A stretch of DNA of 64,000 nucleotides, taken from Acidisoma sp. PAMC 29798. Its GTDB lineage: Bacteria; Pseudomonadota; Alphaproteobacteria; Acetobacterales; Acetobacteraceae. The translations under genes were made by a program, and so were the position numbers. The stretch lies in NCBI RefSeq assembly GCF_030252425.1, contig NZ_CP126994.1:2046001-2110000 (forward strand), given 5' to 3'. A model generated the notes under the pieces. That model saw only the letters and a list, made by a program, of their open reading frames with translations, was not told the origin of the DNA and did no database searches. Positions 17,055 through 28,388 of this stretch are shown here, one piece after another (position 1 is the first letter of the stretch; the number at the start of each line of letters is the position of its first letter).

Positions 17055-18436
17055 TCCGCGCCGTCGATTGCCTCTTCGCCCATTCGGAGGACCAACCGGT
17101 TCACCGAATCCATGGCGTGCGGCCCAATGGTTTGGAAGTGTTCAAGGCGCGCCTTGCGGAGGGACAGCGTAACTATCTCGATTTCAGCGGCTTCGCGGCG
17201 AAATCAGGCGTTGTTGTCATTCTGCCCGCAGCAGAGGATGGCATGATAGATGCCGTTCTAGGTTTGGGTAGCGAAGAGGGTCTCTACCCTTTCGGCGCCC
17301 TGCCTTTCGCGCTTCCATCTGGAAGTCGGTGGCGGCTGGTGGATTGCGATGTCGCTCAGGCGACACTTGGCTTTTGTCTTGGTGCCTATCGGTTCGGGAG
17401 CCTCAAGGCAGAGTCGCTAAAACCGGCTCTGCTGCGCCGGGAAAACGGGTGTGAGGTCGCGGTTCGAATCGCGGATGCCATTTGGATGGCACGAGATCTC
17501 GTCAATCAACCGGCGAATCTTTTGGGGCCGGCCGAGCTGGCGAAAGTATTGCTAGAGTTAGGGGAACGTTTTGGTGCTATAACGACGATCGTCAGCGACG
17601 ACGATGTCACGCGAGACTATCCGACGATCGCTGCGGTTGGCAGAGGATCGGATCGTGGACCATGCGTTGCAACATTACATTGGCGCGGGCATGCGGCCAC
17701 GGACACATCGCCATTGGTTTCGCTGTGCGGCAAAGGTGTGTGTTTCGATTCCGGCGGCTATGATCTGAAACCTTCGTCCGGCATGCTTCGCATGAAGAAA
17801 GACATGGGCGGCGCCGCCGCAATGATGGGGGTGGCGGCCCTTGTGATGTCAGACGACCTTCCTGTCAGGCTCGTGCTGCGCATCGGGTGCGTTGAGAACA
17901 GCGTGTCCGGATCCGCGATGCGGCCCCTCGATGTTATTCGCACGCGCAGCGGCAAGACCGTCGAAGTGGGCAATACCGACGCCGAGGGTAGGCTTGTCCT
18001 CTGCGATTTGCTTGCAGAGGCCGCCGCTGAGACGCCTGACATTTTGATTGATGCGGCAACCTTGACCGGTGCCGCGCGGACTGCACTGGGCCCTGACCTG
18101 CCCGCGCTTTTTTGTAACGATGCTGACTGGACACGGCGCTTTTTGGATGCAGGGATAGACCAACACGATCCATTGTGGCCGCTGCCACTCTGGCATGGAT
18201 ACGACTCGTGGCTGGATAGCAGCGTGGCCGATATCGCAAGCGTCAGCTCCAAACCACAGGCCGGGGCCATCGTCGCGGCTCTATTCCTGCAACGGTTCGT
18301 TACTGGGGCGAAGGCCTGGGCGCATGTCGATGTCTATGCCTGGAACGATCAAGCCCGTCCGGGACGGCCCGAAGGAGGCGAAGGAACCGCGATCCGCGCT
18401 CTATATTCGGCATTGACCACTCAATTCTCTAACTGA
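17051..18436 (+). CDS. Leucyl aminopeptidase family protein (M17)
   Basis: A 461-residue cytosolic metalloaminopeptidase of family M17. The C-terminal catalytic domain shows [19 protein letters not shown] (metal-ligand Lys and Asp), [12 protein letters not shown] and the signature [12 protein letters not shown] (metal-ligand Asp and Glu, catalytic Arg), with the N-terminal macro-like domain before it. The start is TTG overlapping the htpG stop. Codon use is visibly less G/C-biased than in htpG, with many A/T third positions, which may mean later acquisition or relaxed codon selection. Confidence 0.9.
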   Translation: MIRAVDCLFAHSEDQPVHRIHGVRPNGLEVFKARLAEGQRNYLDFSGFAAKSGVVVILPAAEDGMIDAVLGLGSEEGLYPFGALPFALPSGSRWRLVDCDVAQATLGFCLGAYRFGSLKAESLKPALLRRENGCEVAVRIADAIWMARDLVNQPANLLGPAELAKVLLELGERFGAITTIVSDDDVTRDYPTIAAVGRGSDRGPCVATLHWRGHAATDTSPLVSLCGKGVCFDSGGYDLKPSSGMLRMKKDMGGAAAMMGVAALVMSDDLPVRLVLRIGCVENSVSGSAMRPLDVIRTRSGKTVEVGNTDAEGRLVLCDLLAEAAAETPDILIDAATLTGAARTALGPDLPALFCNDADWTRRFLDAGIDQHDPLWPLPLWHGYDSWLDSSVADIASVSSKPQAGAIVAALFLQRFVTGAKAWAHVDVYAWNDQARPGRPEGGEGTAIRALYSALTTQFSN

Positions 18437-18457
18437 ATTCGCGAACCTTGCTGATAC

Positions 18458-18503
18458 CTTGTAATGCTGTGATTTCACCTCGCGCATTCGTGAGGATTAC
18501 AAG
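18458..18503. promoter_or_regulatory. Inverted repeat upstream of the MarR gene
   Basis: CTTGTAAT at 18458-18465 pairs perfectly with ATTACAAG at 18496-18503, and an inner CCTC/GAGG pair extends the stem. It lies in a markedly A/T-rich 227-bp gap between the aminopeptidase and MarR genes. It could be an operator or a terminator-like hairpin; there is no T-tract immediately after it. Confidence 0.4.
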
Positions 18504-18663
18504 TAAGAAATAGTTACAAAAAAGCGTTGTTACTTTTTCGCACTGCGTCATAAAACTCACATCGAGACGGTTCGACATTGGTCCAGACATTGGTGCGATC
18601 CGCTCTCCCGGCAGCGCGTAGAACAGATTAGGCGGCCGATGCCGCGTCGAAAGGAATAAGATT

Positions 18664-19050
18664 ATGGTTTCCAACTCATCTTCAGATCAGCTGGTTGGCG
18701 TTCTTAGAGATACGATCGTGGCCCTCGTGCGGCGTGACGGTCCCGATCTTTCCGCCCGCCAACTGGGTGTTTTTCTGACCTGCTATCTGACGGATAAGGC
18801 GCATACGGTGCGCGGCCTCGCGGCCGACCTCGAAGTGTCCAAGCCTGCCATCACCCGCGCGCTCGATCGGCTGTCCGAGTTCGAGCTGGTGCGCCGCAAG
18901 CTTGACCCCACCGATCGCCGCAGCGTGCTGGTGCAGCGCACCCTCAAGGGCTCGGCCTTCCTGCGCGATCTGCGCTCGGTCATGACCGAGGCGGCGGGTG
19001 GCAAAGCCTCCGTCGTGCATGAAACCGGAAGCCGCCGCGCCGCAGGCTGA
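18664..19050 (+). CDS. MarR-family winged-helix transcriptional regulator
   Basis: A 128-residue regulator. The winged helix-turn-helix runs from about residue 40 to 100: TVRGLAADLEVSKPAITRALDRLSEFELVRRKLDPTDRR contains the recognition helix and the DxRS/DxRR wing typical of MarR. It has a short N-terminal helical arm and a disordered tail rather than the full two-helix dimerisation module, so it is a compact member. The effector and targets are unknown. It stands alone upstream of tRNA-Lys, with an A/T-rich leader holding an inverted repeat. Confidence 0.82.
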   Translation: MVSNSSSDQLVGVLRDTIVALVRRDGPDLSARQLGVFLTCYLTDKAHTVRGLAADLEVSKPAITRALDRLSEFELVRRKLDPTDRRSVLVQRTLKGSAFLRDLRSVMTEAAGGKASVVHETGSRRAAG

Positions 19051-19182
19051 ATCACGGAACGCATTCAGGCAATGGGGAGCGTGCTCACGCAGGTCTCCCC
19101 TGCCTGGACGTGGTTGTGACATTAAGGCGCTGCACGGGGCTTCCCACGGCCGCGACCCGTTGCTATATGCCGGCGCCTCGGA

Positions 19183-19258
<76 letters not shown>

Positions 19259-19330
19259 TCCCTTCCTTTCTCCCGACCCTTCCCCAAATGCTTTGACGAT
19301 CCAATCGCTGCCTCTGGCGGGTTGGCCGTC

Positions 19331-21175
19331 ATGAGCAGGAGATTGGTATTCGTGGACAGTGGCACCCGCGTCGTCGGCGCGCGCATAGAGGACTACGCCC
19401 TCATCGGCGACTGCAGGACCTGCGCCCTCGTCAGCCGCGATGGCTCCATCGATTGGCTGTGCCTCCCCCGATTCGATAGCAGCGCCTGCCTCTCCAGCCT
19501 GTTGGGCGCACCGGAGAACGGTCGCTGGCGCATCGGCGCCACCGACCCGCAGGCACGGGTCACCCGCAGCTACAAGGACGGCAGCGTCATCCTCGAAACC
19601 ATCATCGAGACGGCGAGCGGCCGTGCCCGCGTGACAGACTTCATGCCCATCGGCGAGAACGATCGCGCCATCATCCGCATCACCGAAGGACTGTCCGGCA
19701 CCGTCGATCTGCGGTTCGATCTGACGATTCGCTTTGATTACGGGCGGTCGGTCCCCTGGGTGATCGGCCTTGAAGGTCAAAGCGGATTGCAGGCTATCTG
19801 CGGGCCCGACCGGATCACGGTCTTCTCGACCATTCCGCTGATCAACGAGAATATGGCCACCAACGCGGGCTTCACCCTGCGCGAAGGGGATCGCCACATC
19901 TTCACCCTGGTGCATAACCACTCGCATCTCGCTCTACCGCAGAAGCCTGACGTCGATCGGTTGTTCAAGGATACCGAGGCGTTCTGGAACTACTGGGCGG
20001 CCTTATCGAACTACGAAGGCCCCTGGGCCGATGTCGTCCGGCGGTCCCTGATCACCCTCAAGGCCCTGACCTATGCCCCCACCGGCGGGATCGTCGCCGC
20101 GGCCACCACGTCCCTGCCCGAGCAGATCGGCGGCAGCCGGAACTGGGATTACCGCTTCTGCTGGCTGCGGGACGCGACGCTCACGCTCGGCGCCTTGCTG
20201 CGCGCCGGCTATACGGACGAGGCCAAGGCTTGGCGGGACTGGCTTTTGCGCGCCGTCGCTGGCAGCCCTGAGCAGACCCAGATCATGTATGGCATCGGCG
20301 GGGAGCGGCGCCTGAGCGAGTGGGAAGTGCCCTGGCTCAGCGGATACGAGGAGTCCGCCCCTGTACGCGTCGGCAATGCGGCGTCCGATCAGGTCCAGCT
20401 CGATGTCTATGGTGAGGTCATGACCGTGCTGTCAGAAGGCCGGCGCCTTGGCCTGTCGGACGTTCCCAGCGGTTGGGGGCTTCAGCGGGCTTTGGCCGAC
20501 CACCTGTGCGATATCTGGCAAAAGCCCGATGCCGGAATCTGGGAAGTGCGCAGCGGCTCCCAGAACTTCGTCTTCTCCAAGGTGATGTCCTGGTCGGCGC
20601 TGGATCGCTGTATCACCGATGCCGAGGAGCATGGGTTCGAGGCGCCGCTCGATACATGGAAGTCCAATCGGGAGGCCCTGCGCGCCGAGATCATGGAGCA
20701 TGGCTTCAACACGGCGCTCAACAGCTTCACCCAGGTCTATGGCGGCCACGAGCTGGATGCGAGCCTGCTGCTGTTGCCGCGCACCGGCTTCGTCGATGCC
20801 GCCGACCCGCGCATGGTTGGCACGGTCGCGGCGATTGAAAAGACTCTCGTGGTCGATGGATTGGTGCAACGCTACGACACCACCCTGAGCAATGACGGTC
20901 TGCCGCCGGGCGAAGGCGTGTTCCTCGCCTGTAGTTTCTGGCTAGCCGACAACTTCGCCTATCAGGGCCGCGTGGACGAGGCCCGCGCACTGTTCGAACG
21001 TCTGCTGTCGCTCGTCAATGACGTCGGTTTGATCGCCGAGGAATACTCACCGCAGTTGAAGCGCCAGCTGGGTAACTTCCCCCAGGCCTTTACGCATGTC
21101 GCGATCATCAACACAGCCTTCAGCATCGAGGGTGGGCAGAAGGGTGCGGCGGAGATCCACAAGGTAAATGCTTAG
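19331..21175 (+). CDS. Glycoside hydrolase family 15 protein (glucoamylase/trehalase-like)
   Basis: A cytoplasmic GH15 enzyme of about 614 residues. The N-terminal beta-sandwich is typical of this bacterial group (IEDYALIGDCRTCALVSRDGSIDWLCLPRFDS), followed by an alpha/alpha barrel with GGSRNWDYRFCWLRDATLTL and the catalytic-acid region EEYSPQLKRQLGNFPQAFTH. No signal peptide. Such proteins hydrolyse alpha-glucosidic bonds in glucans or trehalose; the exact substrate cannot be read here. I chose the ATG at 19331; a TTG at 19322 is an alternative. It converges with an MFS gene, overlapping by 4 nt. Confidence 0.88.
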   Translation: MSRRLVFVDSGTRVVGARIEDYALIGDCRTCALVSRDGSIDWLCLPRFDSSACLSSLLGAPENGRWRIGATDPQARVTRSYKDGSVILETIIETASGRARVTDFMPIGENDRAIIRITEGLSGTVDLRFDLTIRFDYGRSVPWVIGLEGQSGLQAICGPDRITVFSTIPLINENMATNAGFTLREGDRHIFTLVHNHSHLALPQKPDVDRLFKDTEAFWNYWAALSNYEGPWADVVRRSLITLKALTYAPTGGIVAAATTSLPEQIGGSRNWDYRFCWLRDATLTLGALLRAGYTDEAKAWRDWLLRAVAGSPEQTQIMYGIGGERRLSEWEVPWLSGYEESAPVRVGNAASDQVQLDVYGEVMTVLSEGRRLGLSDVPSGWGLQRALADHLCDIWQKPDAGIWEVRSGSQNFVFSKVMSWSALDRCITDAEEHGFEAPLDTWKSNREALRAEIMEHGFNTALNSFTQVYGGHELDASLLLLPRTGFVDAADPRMVGTVAAIEKTLVVDGLVQRYDTTLSNDGLPPGEGVFLACSFWLADNFAYQGRVDEARALFERLLSLVNDVGLIAEEYSPQLKRQLGNFPQAFTHVAIINTAFSIEGGQKGAAEIHKVNA

Positions 21176-22389
21176 GGTAACCTGGGGGTCGGTCTCACCA
21201 TCCCACCCAGCGCGATCATGATTCCTCCCCCGGCGACCGCGGCGGCGGCCGCAAAAAGGTAGATGGCCGAATAGCCGAAAGAGGCCTGGATAAACCCGGC
21301 CGCCGGGCCAGTGACACCTAAAGCGAGGTCCAGGAAGACGGAAAACACGCCGAGCGCGGCGCCGCGACTTGTGGCGGGCACACGCTCCAGCGCCTCGATC
21401 CCCAGCGCCGGGAAGATCGGGCCGAAGCCGAAGCCCGTCAGCGCCGCACCGATGATGGCGATGGCCGGAGACCAGGCGACACCCAGCACGAGCAGACCGG
21501 CGCCTTCGGCCAGAAAACAGAGCATCGCCATCCGCAACGCCCCGATGCGCGCGATGCTGCTGACGAGCAGGAGCCGCGAGAGGATAAAGAAACCGCCGAA
21601 GGCGCTCAGCGCCAAAGCGGCATGGCCCCAGCCACGCCCTGCGTAAAAAAGCGTGACGAAGGAGGCGATGGCGCCGAAGCCGATGGAGCCCAGCGCGATG
21701 GCGATGCCATGTGGCAGGACGCGGCCGAGAACGCTTCGAAACGGCAGTTGCGGTCCCCGCACCAGGCGCGTCACTGGGCCTCTTGCAGCAACAGGCAAGG
21801 CGATGAGGGCGATGGCCGCCATCACCAGGCCAAGGCTCCAGAAGCCGGCCACGCTTTGGATGACCACGCCCAACGGCGCACCGAGGGCGATGCCGCCATA
21901 GGTCGCGATGCCGTTCCAGGAAATGATCCGCGCGCTGTGCATCGGTCCGACTCGCCCAATCGCCCAAGTGAGGCACCCCGTGCTGACCCCGCTTTCACCC
22001 GCGCCAAGGCACAGCCGGCCGATGAGCAGCAAGGCGAGGCTGAGGGTTGGATGCGGCCGTGCGAGCGCACCGAGCATCGTGAACAGCCCACTGGCTGTGC
22101 AAAAACACAGGCCAAACAGCACCATCTTTTTGGGCCCGACGGTATCCGTCATGCGGCCGACCGGTGCCCGCGTCACCACCGTCGCGAGATATTGCACGCT
22201 GACGGCCAGACCCGCGAGGACCGCGCTAAATCCAAGCGTCTGATGCACGAAGGGCGGCAACACACCGAGCGGCATGCCGACAGTGAGATAGGCGCAGAAG
22301 GTGAAAGCGACCGTGACGATGATTTGGCGGGACGCCGCCCGGCCGCGCGGCCGGGGAACATCCGCCTCCGGCGGCGTGGTTTGGCTCAT
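21172..22389 (-). CDS. MFS transporter (YhhS/arabinose-exporter type)
   Basis: A 405-residue major-facilitator protein with about 12 hydrophobic segments. The first helix follows a basic N-terminus (RPRGRAASRQ), and the loop 2-3 signature reads GRMTDTVGPKKMVLFGL. It resembles the YhhS/YfcJ group of drug or metabolite exporters; the substrate is unassigned. It converges with GH15. Start ATG at 22389. Confidence 0.85.
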   Translation of the reverse strand: MSQTTPPEADVPRPRGRAASRQIIVTVAFTFCAYLTVGMPLGVLPPFVHQTLGFSAVLAGLAVSVQYLATVVTRAPVGRMTDTVGPKKMVLFGLCFCTASGLFTMLGALARPHPTLSLALLLIGRLCLGAGESGVSTGCLTWAIGRVGPMHSARIISWNGIATYGGIALGAPLGVVIQSVAGFWSLGLVMAAIALIALPVAARGPVTRLVRGPQLPFRSVLGRVLPHGIAIALGSIGFGAIASFVTLFYAGRGWGHAALALSAFGGFFILSRLLLVSSIARIGALRMAMLCFLAEGAGLLVLGVAWSPAIAIIGAALTGFGFGPIFPALGIEALERVPATSRGAALGVFSVFLDLALGVTGPAAGFIQASFGYSAIYLFAAAAAVAGGGIMIALGGMVRPTPRLP

Positions 22390-22443
22390 CCGCCTTGTCT
22401 AGAACACGGTGGGCCTCCGGGGAATCATCGCCATCGCGCCATC

Positions 22444-22469
22444 GGCGGATAAGGCTTCGCTTATCCGCC
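22444..22469. repeat. Palindromic repeat family A, copy 3 (single arm)
   Basis: A single arm with a perfect 10-bp stem, GGCGGATAAG / CTTATCCGCC, around GCTTCG. It overlaps the 3' end of the SHOCT-like gene, and its TTA (22461-22463) is that gene's TAA stop codon on the minus strand. Confidence 0.8.
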
Positions 22470-23048
22470 CTCCACCACCCGAAACCGATCAATCCCGACC
22501 GTGCCGTCCGGACCGGAGAAGGCGAGGTCCTGGCCTTGGCTCTGCTGCTGGCTGAATCCGGTTAGCCGGTGTTCACCGGTGTCATAGACCGTGAGCCGGC
22601 CGTTCGTCTCGATCACCAGCCGGTGCTGATCAGGGAAGCAGGCATAGCGCATGTCGTTCTGCGCACCGGAGGCGGCGGGGGCACCGAGATCATCTGGCCA
22701 CCAATGGGTAGACCTATGGCTCGCAGCACTCTGAATGTCGCGGTCGAAATCGGCGTCATCCGCGCCCTGCACCTGTCTCTGGAAACGGCCGGTGCCGTCT
22801 CCTCCCACCAACTCCGCGAGATCGCGACACGCCGCATCCACCTTCGCCTTCAGGGTCGCGTTGAACATATCGCCGATCTGGGTCATGCCGCCGCGCGACC
22901 ATTGGCCCATGCCACCGAGATCGGGGTGGTTGAATTGCGCCTGCGCGCTGCCGCTACGGTGCAAGGCTTCATACAGCGCCTCGACCGCAGCTGTGCTGAT
23001 GCCGTGGCGATCGGCGATGTCGGTGATCGCCTGGCCGGTCACGTCCAT
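22461..23048 (-). CDS. SHOCT-domain-like protein
   Basis: A 195-residue soluble protein. The N-terminus (ITDIADRHGISTAAVEALYEAL, about 8-29) resembles a small helical domain. The conserved block QFNHPDLGGMGQWSRGGMTQIGDMFN (about 38-63) matches the segment seen in proteobacterial SHOCT-containing proteins of unknown function, as far as I can recall, and a Lys/Asp-rich helix follows. The C-terminal half is probably beta-rich (RLVIETNGRLTVYDTGEHRLTGF). The start at 23048 is set by a strong AGGAGG 7 bp upstream. The stop codon is supplied by a family A repeat. Function unknown. Confidence 0.7.
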   Translation of the reverse strand: MDVTGQAITDIADRHGISTAAVEALYEALHRSGSAQAQFNHPDLGGMGQWSRGGMTQIGDMFNATLKAKVDAACRDLAELVGGDGTGRFQRQVQGADDADFDRDIQSAASHRSTHWWPDDLGAPAASGAQNDMRYACFPDQHRLVIETNGRLTVYDTGEHRLTGFSQQQSQGQDLAFSGPDGTVGIDRFRVVEGG

Positions 23049-23159
23049 AAAATCCTCCTGTGTCTCAAAGCGGAGATGGGGACGCGCGCGCCGACGATCC
23101 AGACGTCTCAACGGCAGGCGGGCTTTCAAGCGCGGGTGACCTCGCACTAAACTGGGGTC

Positions 23160-24473
23160 ATGGCCGATATCGCTGCGTCCCCCACCCTTTTGCCTCCCCC
23201 CCGCACGCGACCCTTCGGGCGCCGCTATGCCTTCGTCGTGATCGGCGTGGTGTTCCTGGCGCTGCTCGTCTCCGCCGGGTTGCGCGGCACCATCGGTGTG
23301 CTGATGGTGCCATGGCAGGATGCCTTCGGCTGGAGCCGCGCCACCATCGCCCTCGCCGCCGCCATCGGCATCTTCCTGTATGGCCTGATGGGGCCCTTTG
23401 CCGCAGCCCTGATCCAGCGTTTCGGTGTCCGCCGCGTGATGCTGAGCGCCCTGGTTCTGATGGCGGCGGCCACCGCCTCCAGCGTCTTCATGACCCGTCC
23501 CTGGCAGCTCTTTCTCACCTGGGGCGTGCTGTCCGGCCTCGGCACCGGCTGTGTCGCCAATGTGCTCGGTGCCATCATCGCCAATCGCTGGTTCACGACC
23601 AATCGCGGCCTCGTCATGGGGCTGCTGACGGCGAGCACCGCGACGGGCACGCTGATCTTCACGCCGGGCCTGGCCGCCATCGCCGCCCACGCCGGCTGGC
23701 GGCCGGTGGTGCTGACCGTGGCCGCCGCTGCCGCCGTGATGATTCCGCTGATCGCCTTCCTGTTGCCGGAGCGGCCGGCCTCGATCGGCCTCACCGCCTG
23801 GGGCGCACCGGCTGGCGCTGCGCCCCCTGGCCCGCCGGCGATGTCCTTCATCGGCAATGCCATCGGCGGCTTGATGATGGGCATCCGCACCCGGACCTTC
23901 TGGCTGCTGTTTGCCAGCTTCTATATCTGCGGCTTCACGACCAACGGCATGGTCGGCACGCATCTCATCGCCCTCTGCGCCGATCACGGCATCGGGGAAA
24001 CCCGCGCCGCCGGCTTGCTGGCCATGATGGGGGTCTTCGACCTGGTCGGCACGACCTTGTCGGGCTGGCTGACGGACCGCTTCGACCCGCGCAAGCTGCT
24101 GTTCGTCTATTACGGCTTGCGCGGGCTTTCCCTGATCTACCTGCCCTTCTCCGGCTTCGGCCTGTATGGCCTGTCCTTCTTCGCGGTCTTCTATGGTCTC
24201 GACTGGATCGCCACGGTGCCGCCGACGCTCCGCCTCGCGACCGAAGCGTTCGGGGAGAGCCGGACGCCTGTGGTCTTCGGCTGGATCGTCGCCGGCCACC
24301 AACTCGGCGCGGCCAGCGCGGCCTTCATGGCCGGGCTTGTTCGCACCATCGATGGGTCCTACATGCCGGCCTTCATGCTGGCCGGCCTGCTCGCGGTCGG
24401 CGCCGCGTTCTTCGCCATCTTCATCAATGCGCCGGCCGCCACGGCCGCTGCGCACAAGGAAATCCCTGCATGA
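23160..24473 (+). CDS. MFS transporter (monocarboxylate/oxalate-formate-like)
   Basis: A 437-residue major-facilitator permease with about 12 membrane segments. It has VPWQDAFGWSRATIALAAAI and RFGVRRVMLSALVL in the first half, GWLTDRFDPRKLLFVYYGLRG in the second, and FGWIVAGHQLGAASAAFMAG near the C-terminus, which is typical of the monocarboxylate-porter-like group. The substrate is unknown. It overlaps the SDR gene by 4 nt (ATGA), so the two are cotranscribed. Confidence 0.86.
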   Translation: MADIAASPTLLPPPRTRPFGRRYAFVVIGVVFLALLVSAGLRGTIGVLMVPWQDAFGWSRATIALAAAIGIFLYGLMGPFAAALIQRFGVRRVMLSALVLMAAATASSVFMTRPWQLFLTWGVLSGLGTGCVANVLGAIIANRWFTTNRGLVMGLLTASTATGTLIFTPGLAAIAAHAGWRPVVLTVAAAAAVMIPLIAFLLPERPASIGLTAWGAPAGAAPPGPPAMSFIGNAIGGLMMGIRTRTFWLLFASFYICGFTTNGMVGTHLIALCADHGIGETRAAGLLAMMGVFDLVGTTLSGWLTDRFDPRKLLFVYYGLRGLSLIYLPFSGFGLYGLSFFAVFYGLDWIATVPPTLRLATEAFGESRTPVVFGWIVAGHQLGAASAAFMAGLVRTIDGSYMPAFMLAGLLAVGAAFFAIFINAPAATAAAHKEIPA

Positions 24474-25225
24474 TCGTTCTCATCACGGGCGCGAGCGCCG
24501 GCTTCGGAGCCGCGATCGCGCGCACGCTCGTCACCGAAGGCCATAAGATCATTGCTGTGGGTCGCCGCACCGATCGTCTGGCCGATCTCGCCCATGAACT
24601 GGGCCGCGAGCGCGTGCTGCCCGTGACGCTGGACGTAACGGATCGTGCCGCCGTGGCCAGTGCCATTGAAGGCCTGCCGGAAGGCTGGGCCGAGATCGAT
24701 ATTCTGGTCAATAACGCCGGCCTCGCGCGCGGCCTTTCCCCGGCCCACGAGGCGAAGCTCGACGATTGGGATGCGATGATCGACACCAATGTGAAGGGCC
24801 TCACCTATATGACGCGGGCCGTTCTGCCGGGCATGGTGGCGCGCGATCGCGGCCATGTGGTGAATATCGGCTCGGTCGCCGGCAACTGGCCCTATCCCGG
24901 CGGCAACGTCTATGGCGCGACCAAGGCGTTCGTGCGCCAGCTGTCTCTCAACCTGCGGGCGGATCTGTACGGAACCAAGGTCAGGGTGACGAATGTCGAG
25001 CCCGGTCTGGTCGGCGGCACGGAATTCTCCAGCGTTCGCTTCGATGGCGACCAGGCCAAGGCCGATGCCCCCTATGCCAATACCACGCCGCTGACGGCCG
25101 AGGATGTGGCCGAAACCGTGCGCTGGATCGTGACCTTGCCGGCGCATTTCAACGTCAATACGATCGAGATCATGCCCGTGGTGCAGAGCTTCGCGGGGCT
25201 GAAGATCTTCAAGACCGAGGGCTGA
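24470..25225 (+). CDS. SDR-family oxidoreductase (YdfG-like)
   Basis: A classical short-chain dehydrogenase of 251 residues. The NAD(P)-binding TGASAGFGAAIA is at the N-terminus, VGRRTDRL favours NADP, NNAGLARG follows, the catalytic Ser is in NIGSVAGNWPYPGG, and the YGATK motif (YxxxK) comes about 13 residues later. The C-terminal NVNTIEIMPVVQSFAGL is characteristic of YdfG, an NADP-dependent 3-hydroxy acid / L-allo-threonine dehydrogenase. Cotranscription with an MFS permease would fit uptake and oxidation of a hydroxy acid, but that is inference. Confidence 0.88.
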   Translation: MIVLITGASAGFGAAIARTLVTEGHKIIAVGRRTDRLADLAHELGRERVLPVTLDVTDRAAVASAIEGLPEGWAEIDILVNNAGLARGLSPAHEAKLDDWDAMIDTNVKGLTYMTRAVLPGMVARDRGHVVNIGSVAGNWPYPGGNVYGATKAFVRQLSLNLRADLYGTKVRVTNVEPGLVGGTEFSSVRFDGDQAKADAPYANTTPLTAEDVAETVRWIVTLPAHFNVNTIEIMPVVQSFAGLKIFKTEG

Positions 25226-25252
25226 TACTCGCCCCCGGAATGCGTCATTTCA

Positions 25253-25281
25253 TTGACACTCTGGCGGGGTCTTGCTAGGCC
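25253..25281 (+). promoter_or_regulatory. Possible sigma70-type promoter for rplU
   Basis: A perfect TTGACA (25253-25258), 17-bp spacer and TAGGCC as a weak -10 hexamer, about 95 bp before rplU. A GCGGGG/CCCCGC stem (25264-25285) overlaps it, so the same stretch could instead terminate the SDR transcript. Confidence 0.35.
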
Positions 25282-25374
25282 CCGCACCTGCCGGATCATC
25301 GGGGAATCATCCTCGGGGGCGGCCCATAATAAGAAGCAGCTCCAACGAGGGCGCAGCAACGAAAGACAGAGCCT

Positions 25375-25692
25375 ATGTTCGCAGTCATCCGCACTGGCGG
25401 AAAGCAGTATCGCGTCGTGCCCAATAGCATTCTCAAGGTCGAGAAGCTTGAGGCCGAAGCCGGCAGCACCATCACCTTCGACGAGATTCTCGCCGTGGGC
25501 GAAGAAGGCGGCGCCACCTCGATCGGCGCCCCGTTCGTCGCCGGCGCTACCGTCACGGCCACCGTCGTCGCCCAGGACCGCCTCGCGAAGATCATCATCT
25601 TCAAGAAGCGCCGCCGGCAGAACAGCCGCCGCAAGAACGGCCATCGCCAGCACGTCACCGTGCTGCGCATCGCCGACATTGTGGCCGCCTAA
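25375..25692 (+). CDS. rplU: 50S ribosomal protein L21
   Basis: Ribosomal protein L21, 105 residues, binding 23S rRNA with L20. The start [20 protein letters not shown] and the basic [17 protein letters not shown] segment are characteristic. It heads the conserved rplU-rpmA-obg block, with an approximately 150-bp leader upstream that may carry the promoter. rpmA follows after 29 bp. Confidence 0.98.
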   Translation: MFAVIRTGGKQYRVVPNSILKVEKLEAEAGSTITFDEILAVGEEGGATSIGAPFVAGATVTATVVAQDRLAKIIIFKKRRRQNSRRKNGHRQHVTVLRIADIVAA

Positions 25693-25721
25693 GCCCGCGC
25701 TTGAGATAAGGAGAGACACTC

Positions 25722-25988
25722 ATGGCTCATAAAAAAGCAGGCGGCTCGTCCCGCAACGGCCGCGATACCGCGGGCCGACGCCTCGGCGTCAAGAAGTTCG
25801 GCGGCGAGAGCGTCGTGGCCGGCAACATCATCATCCGCCAGCGCGGCACGAAGATGAAGCCCGGCGCCAATGTCGGCCTGGGCAAAGATCACACGATCTT
25901 TGCCCTGATCGACGGTCACGTTAAGTTTCAGGAGAAGGCCGAGCGGATGCATGTCTCCGTCACGCCGCTTCCGCTGGCTGCCGAGTAA
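25722..25988 (+). CDS. rpmA: 50S ribosomal protein L27
   Basis: Ribosomal protein L27, 88 residues, reaching the peptidyl-transferase centre by its N-terminus. The sequence [20 protein letters not shown] and [20 protein letters not shown] is diagnostic; there is no cleavable Firmicutes-type N-terminal extension. A GGAGAG ribosome-binding site precedes the ATG. A short GC-rich hairpin lies between it and obgE. Confidence 0.98.
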   Translation: MAHKKAGGSSRNGRDTAGRRLGVKKFGGESVVAGNIIIRQRGTKMKPGANVGLGKDHTIFALIDGHVKFQEKAERMHVSVTPLPLAAE

Positions 25989-28246
<2,258 letters not shown>

Positions 28247-28263
28247 CTGGCTCTGCCGTAGCT

Positions 28264-28293
28264 GGCGGAAGGCGCTGCGCTTTTCCGCCCTAC
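28264..28293. repeat. Palindromic repeat family A, copy 4 (single arm)
   Basis: GGCGGAAGGCGCTGCGC followed by TTTTCCGCCCTAC, 17 bp after the proB stop. GGCGGAA pairs with TTCCGCC. The rest of the proB-acyltransferase gap has only a weak GGCGAT/ATCGCC hairpin (28342-28364). Confidence 0.8.
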
Positions 28294-28388
28294 ACCCTCT
28301 CCGTCGGACCGCACTCCCCAGACGTCATCCACAGGCTTGAGGGCGATCTTGCTCTAAAATCGCCACGAAGCGTTTCTATCTACCGGCC

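Noticed and set aside
18429-18674. An 81-codon minus-strand frame over the aminopeptidase-MarR gap
   Set aside because: It is antisense to the start of the MarR gene, has no ribosome-binding site or recognisable domain, and the region is better explained as an A/T-rich regulatory gap.
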